Below the pieces are notes generated by a model. It had not been told where the DNA came from, ran no database searches, and saw only the letters and a list, made by a program, of their open reading frames with translations. The translations under genes were made by a program, and so were the position numbers. Positions 1 through 7,700 of a stretch of 11,329 nt of DNA are shown piece by piece. Within the stretch, counting starts at the first letter, position 1; each line of letters opens with the position of its first letter. Source of the DNA: Thermoanaerobaculia bacterium (GTDB lineage: Bacteria; Acidobacteriota; Thermoanaerobaculia; Gp7-AA8); NCBI GenBank assembly GCA_023700825.1, contig JAMPYE010000097.1:1-11329 (forward strand), written 5' to 3'.

Positions 1-189
1 ATGGCGGTTCCTCTTGAGGCAATGACGACGTCATCGCATTCCCCGCTTATGCCACGGTGACGCGGGCGGGTGGAGGGCCGCGCGTGTCTTATGTGGCGCG
101 GCATCGCGTAGGACAAAGGAAGGGCGATAAGGAATGCACACGCCGAAGGCGGTCCCCAAATCGACTGGGAATTCTTGTCCAGTTAGCGT

Positions 190-2877
190 ATGACCAACCT
201 GATGCCAATGCTCTCCTTGTCCGTTTCCGGCGCGGCCGTTGCGGTCGCTCTGGCGACCACGTTCGCCCTGGTCGTCGTCCTTGCCTCGATTCTGGGGATG
301 AGGCGACGCCGTCAGGCTCGGCTCCAAGGGGCGGTTGCATCAACGGCGTCCGAGGTTCGGGCGGCCCAGTCACCAAAGATCGTCATCTTCTACTCTTCGA
401 TTGGCTACGGACACATCAGTGCCGCGCAAGCCATCCAGGACGAAATCGGGAGGCAGTACCCCGCTGCCCATGTGCTGCTCCAGGACATTCGGGCGTTCAT
501 GCATCCGCTCTGGCGGAGGATCGACGAACGGCTGTACTGGTTCGTCGCCAACAGTCTGCCGGAATGCTTCGAGTACCTGTTTCGCTCGACGCAGGCGCGC
601 GGCAACTGCGTCCCCTCCCTCGCATTGCTGCCCAGCGACTATCCGGAAGAGAAAGTCCTCGCATATCTGGCGGCGCAAGCGCCGGATGCTGTGATTGCCA
701 CCCACTACGGGGCGGCGCAAGTGCTGGGGACGTTGCGTCAGCGGGAACTGTTGCCGAACATGAGAATTGGCTGGCTGCACACGGATTTTTTCGAGGGATA
801 CCTTCCGCGCATCTCGATGTGCATCGACCGCACCTTTCTTGCCCACGAAGAACTCGAATCACTCTGGCTCGCGGCCGGTGTTCCGCCCGACCGGGTTGTC
901 GCCAGTGGGATGCCGGTGCGCATTCCGGCGACCGAACCGGAGGGGCGGCAGATCGCGCTCGCGCGGCTCGGACTGGCCCCGGGCACGCCCACCCTGCTGC
1001 TCACCGCCGGCAAGGAGGGTGCTGCCGATTATACCGCCGTGGTCGAGGGTATCGCCCGCCATTGCCAGGGCCGCGTGCAGATCATCGCCGCCTGCGGGAC
1101 GAACACCAGACAGCAGGCCTCGCTCGCAGACCTGCAGGAACACTTGCCGCCGCGGGTGGCGCTGAAGGTGCTTGGGCTCCTTCCCCAGCATGAGATGGCG
1201 TCGTACATGCGCGCCGCCGACCTGCTGATCACCAAGGCCGGCGGCATCACGCCGTCCGAGGCATTCGCCATGGGCACCCCGACGCTCCTGCTCGACATCG
1301 TTAGCGGCCACGAGCGGGAAAACGCAGCGCTATTCGTCCGCCTGGGTCTCGCCGAACTTGTCGCGCACCCGGACCAGGCGGGCAAGCTGGCGGCGGATAT
1401 CCTCTCGGACCCGCGCAGAAGGGAGGGAATGCTCTGCGCCCAGCACGAATTCCGGGAAGGCGCCAACATCGCCATGATCGCTCAGTTCGCGCTCGACGAT
1501 TCCTTCACCCCGGCCTGCCCGCCTCCCGATTTCGGCGTCGAGAACGGCACGCCCGCCCTCGATATCGACGAGGCTCTGGCGCGGCTCGATGCCGAAGCCC
1601 CGGCCGAGGTCGAGCTGCTCCTCTCCTATGCGACCTCGCAATCACTGCAGCGTATCGTGCTCGAAAACCCCTTCGGGCATCTTGCCATCCGCGTCAACGA
1701 CACCGTCTACAGCGCCAACTACCTCGCCGATCGTTCGATCGACCCCAATCTGCTGCAGCACATGAGCCTCGCGGAATACCTCTATGGCGTGCAACGCCCG
1801 GCTTGCTCCCAGGTGCACACCAATACATACGGTATGGCTTATGGCCGGGACACGCTGGCGATCAGGGTTGCGGGCATCCAGGAAGGCTGCACGACGGCCA
1901 TGGTGGCCGAGGCGCATCGCATCGAGGATGGGTTTCGGGACGGCACCCTGCGCTGGGACAGGAGCGATTTCAATTGCGCACACGTTGTCGCGCGGATGCT
2001 CCAGGCCGGCGGATATGGCGACCACTCGCTGTTTGACCGGCTGGCTCTGCCTGCCATGCCGCTGGACTTGTTCGAGCGGGCGCGTGCGCTGTTCGAGGAA
2101 GACGCTTCGTTGAAGGTGGACCTCGTGGCATACCGACAGGTGCCGGGTTCGCGGGCGAGCTATCGTTTCTCCCGCTTTCCGCTCTCGCTCGGGCAGCCGC
2201 TGCGCTCGGCCGCGCAGGTGCTGAGTGATACGCCGCGCGATCCGCTCGAAGCGGCGGTGACCAGACAGGTCACCGCCTATCTGGGCGACCGGCGCCTCTA
2301 CGTCGAGGACTTGCGGATGCGCGGGTCAACCTCCGAACGCGATGATCCGCTCCTCCTCGACCGGCTGCACCCGAGCCTGGAGAAGGCACTCGTCGTCGAC
2401 CTACGGCGCCTGCTCGCGGTCTACGCAAGCCTACCGGTCAAGAAGATCGATCGGCTAAATGATCGCTACACCGCGTGCGTGCTACGCCCCCTCATCGATC
2501 ACGGCCTGGAACTCGCACGGCTGGCCACCGAGCGCGCCGAGGAGATCCTGCTTTACCCCCAAGCGCGCCGCCTGAGAACGCTGTTCACCCAGCTCGTGAG
2601 CGATTACGGGCGAATCCGCGCACGGCGCTGGCAAGCGCGTCAGGTGGAGGCCTACATGGGGCGGCTATGGGCATTCGAGTCCGCAGTCCGGCGGGAATTC
2701 TCCCGGCTCGGTGCAGTGCGGACCGGGCGAGTATGGGCAACGTGGCTCGCGTTGCCGGGCCGCGGGATGAAGCGCCTGTCGCGACGCAACCGGGCCGGAA
2801 TCCTTCGCGCCGCGTCTGTCCCGAGGCGCATCGGTGCCAGACGGGTTCGAACGAGTCGACGCAACGGTGTGGGTTGA
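190..2877 (+). CDS. Membrane-anchored MGDG-synthase-like glycosyltransferase (GT28) fused to a permuted papain-fold domain
   Basis: An 895-residue protein. Residues about 8-36 form one hydrophobic helix followed by RRRR, so the rest is probably cytosolic and anchored at the N-terminus. Residues 62-240 match the N-terminal domain of monogalactosyldiacylglycerol-synthase-type enzymes, with the hallmark SSIGYGHISAAQAI at 69-82. Residues 265-430 are the nucleotide-sugar-binding GT28 C-domain, with ITKAGGITPSEAFAMGTP at 347-364. The family transfers a sugar from a UDP-sugar to diacylglycerol or another lipid; the exact donor and acceptor cannot be read here. Residues about 475-620 form a second domain with GHLAI (His497) preceding DFNCAHVV (Asn595-Cys596). 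That order of His before Cys is typical of circularly permuted NlpC/P60, LRAT-like or DUF4105-like folds. Residues 680-840 look helical, and the last 45 are Arg-rich. No strong ribosome-binding site precedes 190; ATGs at 202 and 208 are alternative starts. The fold of the second half and its activity are inferred. Confidence 0.88.
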   Translation: MTNLMPMLSLSVSGAAVAVALATTFALVVVLASILGMRRRRQARLQGAVASTASEVRAAQSPKIVIFYSSIGYGHISAAQAIQDEIGRQYPAAHVLLQDIRAFMHPLWRRIDERLYWFVANSLPECFEYLFRSTQARGNCVPSLALLPSDYPEEKVLAYLAAQAPDAVIATHYGAAQVLGTLRQRELLPNMRIGWLHTDFFEGYLPRISMCIDRTFLAHEELESLWLAAGVPPDRVVASGMPVRIPATEPEGRQIALARLGLAPGTPTLLLTAGKEGAADYTAVVEGIARHCQGRVQIIAACGTNTRQQASLADLQEHLPPRVALKVLGLLPQHEMASYMRAADLLITKAGGITPSEAFAMGTPTLLLDIVSGHERENAALFVRLGLAELVAHPDQAGKLAADILSDPRRREGMLCAQHEFREGANIAMIAQFALDDSFTPACPPPDFGVENGTPALDIDEALARLDAEAPAEVELLLSYATSQSLQRIVLENPFGHLAIRVNDTVYSANYLADRSIDPNLLQHMSLAEYLYGVQRPACSQVHTNTYGMAYGRDTLAIRVAGIQEGCTTAMVAEAHRIEDGFRDGTLRWDRSDFNCAHVVARMLQAGGYGDHSLFDRLALPAMPLDLFERARALFEEDASLKVDLVAYRQVPGSRASYRFSRFPLSLGQPLRSAAQVLSDTPRDPLEAAVTRQVTAYLGDRRLYVEDLRMRGSTSERDDPLLLDRLHPSLEKALVVDLRRLLAVYASLPVKKIDRLNDRYTACVLRPLIDHGLELARLATERAEEILLYPQARRLRTLFTQLVSDYGRIRARRWQARQVEAYMGRLWAFESAVRREFSRLGAVRTGRVWATWLALPGRGMKRLSRRNRAGILRAASVPRRIGARRVRTSRRNGVG

Positions 2878-3012
2878 AGATCGGAATCTCATCGATGGTG
2901 CGATGATCGGGTACGGCGTGTCCGGACACCAGATGTCGGTTCAGTGCAACGAAACGACAATACGAAAAGCGCCTACAGTGTGTGGGCATCTATATGAGAA
3001 GTCTATGACGTT

Positions 3013-3322
3013 ATGATGACGACTGAATCACGAGCACCCAAGATCGGCTTGGCGCTAGGCAGCGGCGGTCCGAAAGGATTGGCGCACATTCGGTGTCATC
3101 AAGGTGTTGAAAGAGAACAACATTCCGATCGATTTCATTGCTGGTTCAAGCATTGGAGCCATTGTCGGTGGCTTCTACGCCGCCAACCTGGCTGTCGAAA
3201 GACTGGAAACGATAGCGCTTGATACTAATTGGAGGCTGATTCTCTCTTTGTTGGACCCCTCCAAAACTATGAAGCGCGACATCTTCTGGGACGGCGCATG
3301 GAGCGACGCGGCGGAGAGTTGA
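3013..3322 (+). pseudogene. Patatin-like phospholipase remnant (frameshifted, 3'-truncated)
   Basis: The first frame reads KIGLALGSGGPKGLAHI, the glycine-rich oxyanion-hole motif of bacterial patatin-like (RssA-type) acyl hydrolases. A single extra base at about 3091 shifts the frame. Skipping it restores GVIKVLKENNIPIDF and the nucleophile motif GSSIG (GxSxG) followed by AIVGGFYAA. The recognisable protein continues through KTMKRDIFWDG and stops resembling the family near 3290; the frame closes at 3322. Only about 95 of the roughly 250-300 residues usual in the family remain, and the catalytic Asp motif (DG[GA]) is absent, so a working hydrolase is very unlikely. ATGs at 3013 and 3016 are both possible starts. 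The inserted base could be a sequencing error, but the missing C-terminal two thirds could not. The 3' part overlaps the antisense run-on of the gene at 3175-3840. Confidence 0.8.
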
Positions 3323-3840
3323 GGTGCGGTTCTAACGTCGGCCCCGCCCCGCACGAAGGAGACCCCTTCTGAGCCTTCGGAAGAGACTCGTTGAGGTCTG
3401 CTTGCAGTTTCCTCCCTGTATGCGACAGGCGCACCTAGGCCTAGGTGCGCAGTGGGAAGAAGCGCGGCAAGGAGAGCAACAACGCCGGCGATCAGGATGG
3501 AAAAGCCAACGATCTGCCACGCTTTTCTTCGATCGAATGCGCGGAATTCCGCCTGCTGAACTGTGTCGGTCGCGCCGAGGTCTGGCCCGACATTGAACAG
3601 CGAGGCAAAACCGAAATATGCACAGAAGTGCATGGTGGCCTGCAGAAAACCGGAAGCGGAGACTGCTGTGGGAAAGAACAACGTTAATCGCCAGAGCGGG
3701 GGAACATCGAACCAGATGAAAAATCCCACGAGAAAGATCGTGGCAATCAGACCACCCCAGCCGACCTGACGTCGTGTGGCAATCTCTGCAGGGCCGATAT
3801 TACAGACGCCGGGAATGTATGAGACCGCATTCATGAGCAT
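3175..3840 (-). CDS. Small integral membrane protein with NIGPAEI motif; C-terminal run-on probably not native
   Basis: The first about 129 residues look like a genuine protein: an N-terminal GVCNIGPAEIATRRQ at 11-25, then three hydrophobic segments at about 28-46, 50-82 and 108-128. There is a conserved-looking GFLQATMHFCAYFG in the second segment and a polar loop NVGPDLGATDTVQQAEFR at 83-100. I recall similar small proteins of unknown function from uncultured bacteria but can assign no activity. After residue 129 (about 3454) the frame crosses a perfect palindrome and then reads antisense to the patatin remnant to 3175. Those last 92 residues are low-complexity, Ser/Arg-rich and unlikely to be native, so the original stop seems to have been lost. 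It lies 28 bases downstream of the LUD gene on the same strand, so the two may be cotranscribed. ATG at 3834 is an alternative start; no clear ribosome-binding site is seen. Confidence 0.68.
   Translation of the reverse strand: MLMNAVSYIPGVCNIGPAEIATRRQVGWGGLIATIFLVGFFIWFDVPPLWRLTLFFPTAVSASGFLQATMHFCAYFGFASLFNVGPDLGATDTVQQAEFRAFDRRKAWQIVGFSILIAGVVALLAALLPTAHLGLGAPVAYREETASRPQRVSSEGSEGVSFVRGGADVRTAPQLSAASLHAPSQKMSRFIVLEGSNKERISLQLVSSAIVSSLSTARLAA
3429..3450. repeat. Perfect 22-bp palindrome
   Basis: The left arm GCGCACCTAGG (3429-3439) is followed with no spacer by its exact reverse complement (3440-3450). It sits within about five bases of where the membrane protein stops resembling its family. 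Neither strand has a T-run after it, so it is a poor intrinsic terminator. It may mark a rearrangement or joining point, a dimeric protein-binding site, or a degenerate end-of-gene hairpin. Confidence 0.85.
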
Positions 3841-3868
3841 GCTGGGGTGACAACGTCGCGCGCGTTAC

Positions 3869-4465
3869 TCAGAAACCGAGCGGCTCCTCGACGAATATGA
3901 TGGTGATACGGTCGGGAGCGAATGGCTCCCCGTGAATAATAAGCGTCTTCCCGCGGGCCGTTCCCGGGAAGCCCAAGCCTTTCATGCGGGCGTCCTCTTT
4001 CGCGTAGACCACTGTGTCGATGCGCTGGAAGGCGGCGGTGAGGTCCGGCACGATCTTGTTCGTGCTCACGACGAGGACGAGCTGCCCAGCCGCCGCGTAG
4101 CCAGCGATGCGGCTACCCGACGCGTCCATGAGGACGATCTGGCCGTCCTGCGTCACCGCTGCTGCACTCCCGAGAAACCAGTCCGCAGTGGCAGAGTGGC
4201 GGCGCAGCACGTGACGCGTAGCCTCTTCCGGCTCGGCGGTGATTTGGTTCTTGCGGAAGCCCGGCTGTGCATCGAGCCAGGCGCTGGCGCCGATCTCATC
4301 GAGCGTCGTCGAGCTGCCGGCCATGACGTCCGCCTCATGCGGCAGGAGCTCCTTGAGCTTCGCGAGGGCTGCGCTCCGATCTGCCACGATCGCGGCAGAG
4401 ATGTTGTGCTCGGCGAGAGCGGCGACAGTGGCATCCACGACGGAACGCTTCGGGAGGTCGATCAT
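3869..4465 (-). CDS. LUD-domain protein (LutC-like, formerly DUF162)
   Basis: A 198-residue protein from the ATG at 4465 (a TTG at 4471 would add two residues). It spans a whole stand-alone LUD domain: an N-terminal helical part with Ala-rich repeats, then MAGSSTTLDEIG at about 49-60, FLGSAAAVTQDGQIVLMDASG in the middle, and a C-terminal LVLVVSTNKIVPDL and EDARMKGLGFPGTARGKTL. The last segments resemble the nucleotide- or CoA-binding-like fold of the NagB/LutC superfamily. In Bacillus, LutC is one of three subunits of the lactate oxidation complex. Here no LutA or LutB and no iron-sulfur cluster motif is present, so a role in lactate use is not supported; stand-alone members are common and of unknown function. 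A promoter lies just upstream (4490-4517). The 28-base gap to the membrane protein suggests a two-gene transcript. Confidence 0.85.
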   Translation of the reverse strand: MIDLPKRSVVDATVAALAEHNISAAIVADRSAALAKLKELLPHEADVMAGSSTTLDEIGASAWLDAQPGFRKNQITAEPEEATRHVLRRHSATADWFLGSAAAVTQDGQIVLMDASGSRIAGYAAAGQLVLVVSTNKIVPDLTAAFQRIDTVVYAKEDARMKGLGFPGTARGKTLIIHGEPFAPDRITIIFVEEPLGF

Positions 4466-4489
4466 GGTCAAGAGGGTGAAAGGAACTCC

Positions 4490-4517
4490 ACTATACCCCT
4501 CAGAAGCCTCTGGTCAA
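4490..4517 (-). promoter_or_regulatory. Sigma-70-type promoter for the LUD gene
   Basis: On the minus strand TTGACC (4517-4512) is followed after 16 bases by TATAGT (4495-4490). Each hexamer matches the consensus at five of six positions. Transcription would start near 4483, giving a short leader of about 17 bases before the ATG at 4465. No strong ribosome-binding site is seen in that leader. Confidence 0.6.
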
Positions 4518-4600
4518 TCTGTTCAACGAAAGTCGCCCGGGATCGACAACCCTTTTCAAGGAACAACATCCTGGCGCATCACAGTTAGTGGTCTATTCAT

Positions 4601-4660
4601 GGGCAGCGGGAAACGGGTGACACTCTGTCGTCAGTGACACTCTGTCGTCACCCGCCGCCC
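4601..4660 (-). terminator. Long interrupted hairpin downstream of the RND gene, possible terminator
   Basis: Two stacked stems surround a tandem repeat. GGGTGAC (4615-4621) pairs with GTCACCC (4647-4653). Outside it GGGCAGC (4601-4607) pairs with GCCGCCC (4654-4660), with one position that pairs only as G-U on the minus-strand RNA, and 4608-4614 is bulged. It lies about 50 bases beyond the RND stop. The minus-strand T-run is weak (TTT), so it could be an inefficient terminator or an RNA-stabilising structure. Confidence 0.45.
4617..4650. repeat. Exact 17-bp tandem duplication
   Basis: GTGACACTCTGTCGTCA occurs at 4617-4633 and again, immediately adjacent and identical, at 4634-4650. Each copy begins GTGAC and ends GTC, so both the single unit and the pair can fold. 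The duplication forms the loop and part of the stem of the hairpin at 4601-4660. Confidence 0.9.
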
Positions 4661-4706
4661 GAGAGACGTGAATTTTCCGGGTTAGTTATCGTTGGATAAA
4701 GCTAGC

Positions 4707-7700
4707 CTAGAAGAGATCGCGCTCCCTGATCAGAACGACGAACAGGGTCGGGACGATGAAAAGCGTGAAGAACGAAGAGAACATGAGTCCGAAGATCATC
4801 GAGCCGCCGAGCGCCGTCCACGTATCATTGGAGAGCGTGATCGGGATGATGCCGACGATCGTTGCGATGGACGTAATGAAGATCGCCTCGAGTCGGGAGC
4901 GACCGGCGTCTACGACGGCGTCGATGAACGGGATGTCGTTTCGGAGGTTCAGATTCATCTTGTCGATGAGGATGATGGCGTTCTTCACGACGATGCCGAA
5001 GAGGGCGACGATCCCGATGAGCCCCGGGAAAGAGAGCGGAATGCCCGTGACCGCGAGTCCCCCGAACACGCCGATGAGGGCGAGCGGAATGGTGACGAGA
5101 ACGATGCCGGCCTTTCGGAAGGAGTTGAACTGGATGACCATCGTGGAGACGATGAGAAGCCCGGCGAGCAGCATGGCTTGCAGGATGGATGCGACCGACT
5201 CGGCATTCTGCTCATTCTCTCCTCCGTAGGTGATGGCGTACCCCTCAGGGAGCGGCATGTGCGCAATGCCCTTCTGGAAGGCTGCGACGACGTCATTCGG
5301 ACGGACGGCCCCTTCGACACCCGCGGAGAGCAGGACGACGCGCTTCTGATTGATACGCGTGATCGTGTCGACGGACGGCGTGAGCTGAACGGTCGCGACG
5401 TCCTTGAGCGCCACGGCCTGGCGACGGTTATTGAGGAGCGCAAGGTTCTGGACGTCCTCGAGATCTTGGATAGCATCAGCTGCGACGCGCGCCGTGACGT
5501 TGATTTCCTTCCCGTCGCGCAGGACGGTCGTCACCGTCGATCCCGAGATCGCCATGCGAAGGAGCGAGCCGACCTGCGCCGCTGTGAGGCTGTACAGCTC
5601 GAGCCGGGTCTGGTCAACGGTAAAGGTATACTGCGCTGGCGCGTTCTTCAGCGAGCTGTCGGGGCTGAGGACTCCCGGGATACCCTGGAGAACAGGGAGG
5701 CGCTCCTGCGCGAGACGATCCAGGGTTTGGAGCTCGTCGCCGCTAATGCGCGCCTCGAAGGCGGCGCCCGTCGACGGACCGCTGCTGGCGTCGTTGATCG
5801 TCACTTTCGCGGTCGTGATGTCTGCGAGGTCTTCCCGCATGAGCTTCGAGATCACGTAGCTCTTCCGCGTGCGCTCCTTCGCCGGGAGGAGGTTCACGGT
5901 GATTGACGCGATGTTCGACTTCGACTGGCTGATTCCTGAGGAGAGCCGTTGCCCACCTCCTGAGAACGTCCCGACGAGGGCAGACGTGCTCTGCACCTCG
6001 GGGTACGTCTGCAGGCGCGGCTCGATCGCGCGAACGATTGCGTCCGTACTCGCAAGGTTCACGCCGATTGGTCCCTCGATGTTCACGTAGATAGTGTCCG
6101 CATCCGCAGCAGGGAAGAACTCCGTTGGGACGGCTCCGAGCAGTGGGAGGCTCACCGCTCCAGCGAAGAGGAGAGAGACGCCCGCGAGCGTCAGACCACG
6201 AGAGAGGCGCGTCGCCAGGATTGCGCGCAGCGTTCTCTCATAGAGAGGAAGGACGGCATTGAAATGGATGACGCCGTGGAGGAGGCGATTGAAAAATCCC
6301 GTATTGTGCGACGCCTGCTCGCGGAGCTTCGCCTTGATCGCCTCGTCGTCACGATGCTCCAGCGCTGTGAGGTCCGCATTGCGGCGGAGGACGGGGCGGA
6401 GCCGTAACGCCCAAAGCACGACGAGGATGAGTGCTGCCGCGATCCCGAGAGCCGCGAGCCAGAGCACTCCATAGGCGACACCTGCGCCGCCGAGGCAAGC
6501 CGCGCCGAGGACGATAAGCCAGTAGTAGAGTGGCGTGAGGCGAATGCGTTCCAGGGCCGCAGCGAGTGGGTGGTTCACCATCAGGGCAATGATGAGCGAT
6601 GCGATGAGGGTCGTCGAAACGGTGATCGGGATGGAGCGGATGAAGAGGCCGATGATGCCCGATGACATGAGCAGCGGGAGGAATGCCCACACGGTAGTGA
6701 GCGTCGTTGTCGTGAGTACGACTTTGAAATCATCCAGGACAAGGAGGACGGCCTCCTCCGGCGTGAACTTCCCAGAGTTGAGGTACTGTTTCGTCGCGGA
6801 GACGACGACGATGGCGTCGTCGACGAGTAACCCGAGCGCGAGGATGAGCGAGAACATCGAGAGGAAATTGAGCGTCAGGCCGGTCGCGCGCATCGTCGCG
6901 AACGTCACGAAGAAGACGAGGGGAATCGCGAGCCCCGCCACGAGCGCCTCCTTGAGTCCCACGATGAGGAAGAGGAGTCCGCCGACGAGGATGATCGTGA
7001 GGATGAAGTCGTGAATGAGTTGGTCGAAGTCGCGACGGATTATGTCTGACTGATCCACGATCGTCGTGGCCACCGTTCCCGGCGGGAACGACTCCTGCAG
7101 GCGCTCCACGGCCGCTTTCCCGTCATCAATGGTCTGAATGACGTTCCCGCCGACCTTCTTGATGAGGCTGAGCGTCACGGCGTCCTGCGACGACTTCCCC
7201 TGCAGTGTGAGGCGCGAGAGGATCGTGCGCTTCACACTCCGCTCCGTGACGGTCGCGACATCCCGCAGATGCACCAGTGATCCTGCGTCGCTGTGCACAA
7301 GAGCAATGGCGCCGAGCGTGACCGCAGAGAAGAAACGAGCGTCGGTCCGCACGGTGTATGTATAGTCCGTCCCTTCAAACGTACCCGCCGGAATGACGAG
7401 GTTCGTCGCTTTCACCACGGCGTTCGCCTGATCCGCAGTGAGACCGTAGCCCGTGAGTCTCTTCGGATCGTAGGCGATGTCGAACTCCGTCGTGTCACCG
7501 CCGGAGATGCGCACTTCGCGCACCCCGCTGATCTTTTCGAGTTCATCCTTGAGGTTGTCCGCTGCACGCCGGAGGTCCAGCCCGCTCGCTGGCCCAGAGA
7601 GTTGAATCGACCAGATGGGCGCGTCGTCGATCGAGATCTCGCGAACGATCGGATCCAGTGCATCTGTGGGCAGGTTCCCCTTGATCGACGTGACTTGGTC

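Noticed and set aside
1..60. Nineteen open codons from the window edge ending in TGA, and a 13-base dyad (ATGACGACGTCAT, 22-34)
   Set aside because: Too short to show it is the end of a gene, and six-base arms occur often by chance in GC-rich DNA.
57..1193. 378-codon plus-strand frame overlapping the glycosyltransferase
   Set aside because: It is Arg/Gly/Pro-rich shadow coding in another frame of the clearly homologous glycosyltransferase gene.
2875..2886. AGATCGGAA resembling the start of a sequencing adapter
   Set aside because: Only nine bases match before it diverges, so it is probably chance.
4692..5906. 404-codon open frame on the plus strand
   Set aside because: It lies antisense to the RND permease and is made of Asp/Glu/Arg runs with no domain; it is the complement of a GC-rich coding sequence.
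7075..7089. Hairpin GTTCCC-GGC-GGGAAC within the RND gene
   Set aside because: Short arms in the middle of a conserved coding region, best explained by codon choice for Pro-Pro-Gly-Thr.
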